Assembly: GCA_027623875.1 (NCBI GenBank)
Contig: JAQBUS010000049.1
Location: forward strand, 1-7,013
Direction: 5' to 3'
Length of the DNA stretch: 7,013 nt
Source of the DNA: Pseudomonadota bacterium
GTDB taxonomy: Bacteria; Pseudomonadota; Alphaproteobacteria; Rhodobacterales; Rhodobacteraceae
The notes under the pieces are model-generated. The model had not been told where the DNA came from. It saw nothing but the letters and a program-made list of their open reading frames with translations, and did not search any database. This document shows, piece after piece, positions 5,936 to 7,013 of the stretch (positions are counted from its first letter, which is position 1; the number at the start of each line of letters is the position of its first letter). The position numbers and the translations under genes were made by a program.

Positions 5936-7013
5936 TTAAGAATTCCACCAAATATCGGGTTTAATTCTTTTCCCGCGTGTGCCGTCAAGCCAAAGTGCCA
6001 CTTTTCTAAAGCTAGATAAGGCTAACCTCAACCAAACCCTATTATACCATTTTGAAAAATTTCTATTAAAGGGGCAAACCCTTAGACAAATAGCACAATC
6101 TGATGCCAGCTTTGTCCAAAACCCAAAACATTTCTCTGCATCCGATGTCCATTTTTTTATACCCTTAATCGAAGAACTATTAGGCCTATCCTTACTCGGA
6201 GATCCGTAAGGTAATGCGTTAACAGGGCACGCATCAGCACATTTACTACAAATTTCACAAAATGATGCAACTCCGACCTTCTTAGGTTTATCATGAGCTA
6301 AAGGAAGATTAGTAAATATCTTGGAAAACCTTAACCGAGGGCCAAACTCTTTTGTTATCACCAGTTGATTACGAGCATACTCGCCGAGCCCGGCCTTTAA
6401 AGCATAAGGAATTACCAACCCGGTATCATTCATTGACGGCACAGCCTCGTAGCCCAAATTACGGATATAAGCCGCAACCTGCATTACTATTGCAGCCTCG
6501 TGACTATATTCACGACCCGTCGCTGCCCCTGCTAATGCTGAGGGATAAGTTGCAACAAGCTCCTCATCCATCTCATGGCCGAGAACGATCACACTTGTCA
6601 TCCCTACTGGAAGATCATTGGGAACCGACGTCATATCTTTTGTGTTTACCCTGTGACTATAAAGCCATCGGATATCTAAGTCCGTTATACCACACAAATC
6701 GGATCCAAAAAATTTTGCTATTTTTTTTATCTCATTTGACATCGAATTGAGTGAGTCAGGCACTAGCTTTTCCTTAGCAACTGGCGTGTCATATTTTATG
6801 GGGGCTTGAAAACCTTCTCTTTCTCCAGAACCGGCATTCCTCTCTGAAATAATATCTGAAATCAACCAAGACGCATTGCGTAAAGCAAAATCTCTATGCT
6901 TAAAACCATCCCCACGTCTTGGTATTGTTTCCATCCTATAGGAAGCAAAGAACTCATCTGCTTTTTTTGATTGGACCTTAGGATCCCAGAATGCTCGAGT
7001 AAAAACATCATTT
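5936..7013 (-). CDS. Reductive-dehalogenase-like (RdhA family) corrinoid/4Fe-4S protein; 5' end outside window
   Basis: The open frame runs from the stop at 5936 to the window edge with no stop, giving 358 visible residues (counted from codon 7012-7010). The ATG at 6934 is Met27 of this fragment and not the start: the upstream residues NDVFTRAFWDPKVQ...FFASYR read as normal protein. Residues ~90-240 resemble the corrinoid-binding reductive-dehalogenase domain: REYSHEA (Tyr169 is a candidate catalytic Tyr), YIRNLGYEAVPSMND, IPYALKAGLGEYARN and the GPRLRFSKIFTNLPL segment. Two ferredoxin-like motifs follow, C252-x2-C255-x2-C258-x3-C262-P and C295-x10-C306-x2-C309-x3-C313-P, enough for two [4Fe-4S] clusters. 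The end PDIWW is also RdhA-like. Epoxyqueuosine reductase QueG shares this fold and is the main alternative, but the spacing and C-terminus favour RdhA. The N-terminus, and so any Tat signal, is out of view. No RdhB anchor gene follows, which favours a non-respiratory role. Substrate unknown. Confidence 0.82.
   Translation of the reverse strand, partial: NDVFTRAFWDPKVQSKKADEFFASYRMETIPRRGDGFKHRDFALRNASWLISDIISERNAGSGEREGFQAPIKYDTPVAKEKLVPDSLNSMSNEIKKIAKFFGSDLCGITDLDIRWLYSHRVNTKDMTSVPNDLPVGMTSVIVLGHEMDEELVATYPSALAGAATGREYSHEAAIVMQVAAYIRNLGYEAVPSMNDTGLVIPYALKAGLGEYARNQLVITKEFGPRLRFSKIFTNLPLAHDKPKKVGVASFCEICSKCADACPVNALPYGSPSKDRPNSSSIKGIKKWTSDAEKCFGFWTKLASDCAICLRVCPFNRNFSKWYNRVWLRLALSSFRKVALWLDGTRGKRIKPDIWWNS

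Noticed and set aside
6352..6750. A + strand open frame of 132 codons
   Set aside because: It lies wholly antisense to the conserved core of the dehalogenase-like gene, has no ribosome-binding site or recognisable family, and has a composition typical of a shadow frame.
5936..6934. QueG (epoxyqueuosine reductase) as the identity of the Fe-S protein
   Set aside because: The fold and cluster motifs are related, but the C-terminal PDIWW ending and the GLGEYARN...GPRLRFSK segment look RdhA-like, and QueG usually carries HEAT-type repeats or ends differently. Not fully excluded without the N-terminus.

Overview
This is an AT-rich window of bacterial chromosome with typical Pseudomonadota (Proteobacteria) gene content. 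The mix fits a free-living, possibly marine alpha- or gammaproteobacterium: a CaiD-like crotonase, a class III cyclase, an MscS channel with a cyclic-nucleotide domain, YqhA, an agmatinase and a reductive-dehalogenase-like protein. The exact lineage cannot be fixed from the sequence. Seven protein genes are supported. Both end genes run off the window. I see no RNA genes, insertion sequences, CRISPR arrays or phage genes.

Left part, + strand (1-2017): the 3' part of a crotonase-family gene is followed, 84 bases later, by a soluble class III nucleotidyl cyclase. The cyclase has a PAS-like N-terminus, a coiled-coil linker and a catalytic domain with all the key residues of an adenylate cyclase.

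Centre (2080-4536): convergent to the cyclase, on the - strand, lies a six-helix MscS-type channel with a C-terminal cyclic-nucleotide-binding domain (bCNG architecture). Divergent from the channel gene, on the + strand, is a four-helix YqhA/UPF0114 membrane protein. The divergent region between them carries the same 12-base word, TTGTTAATTTAA, on opposite strands. Each copy begins at a plausible -35 box, and each overlaps a GTTAA...TTAAC palindrome, which suggests one regulator acting on both genes.

Right part, - strand (4586-7013): a tight run reads reductive-dehalogenase-like corrinoid/Fe-S protein, then a small cupin, then agmatinase. Gaps are 31 and 38 bases, so this is probably one operon. 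The first gene has no start inside the window; the ATG at 6934 is an internal Met.

The most interesting unit is the cyclase next to the MscS-CNBD channel, which suggests a local second-messenger-to-channel circuit. Against the simple reading, the channel's phosphate-binding cassette has Thr where cyclic-nucleotide binders carry the conserved Arg. The second point of interest is the dehalogenase-like protein sharing an operon with a ureohydrolase.
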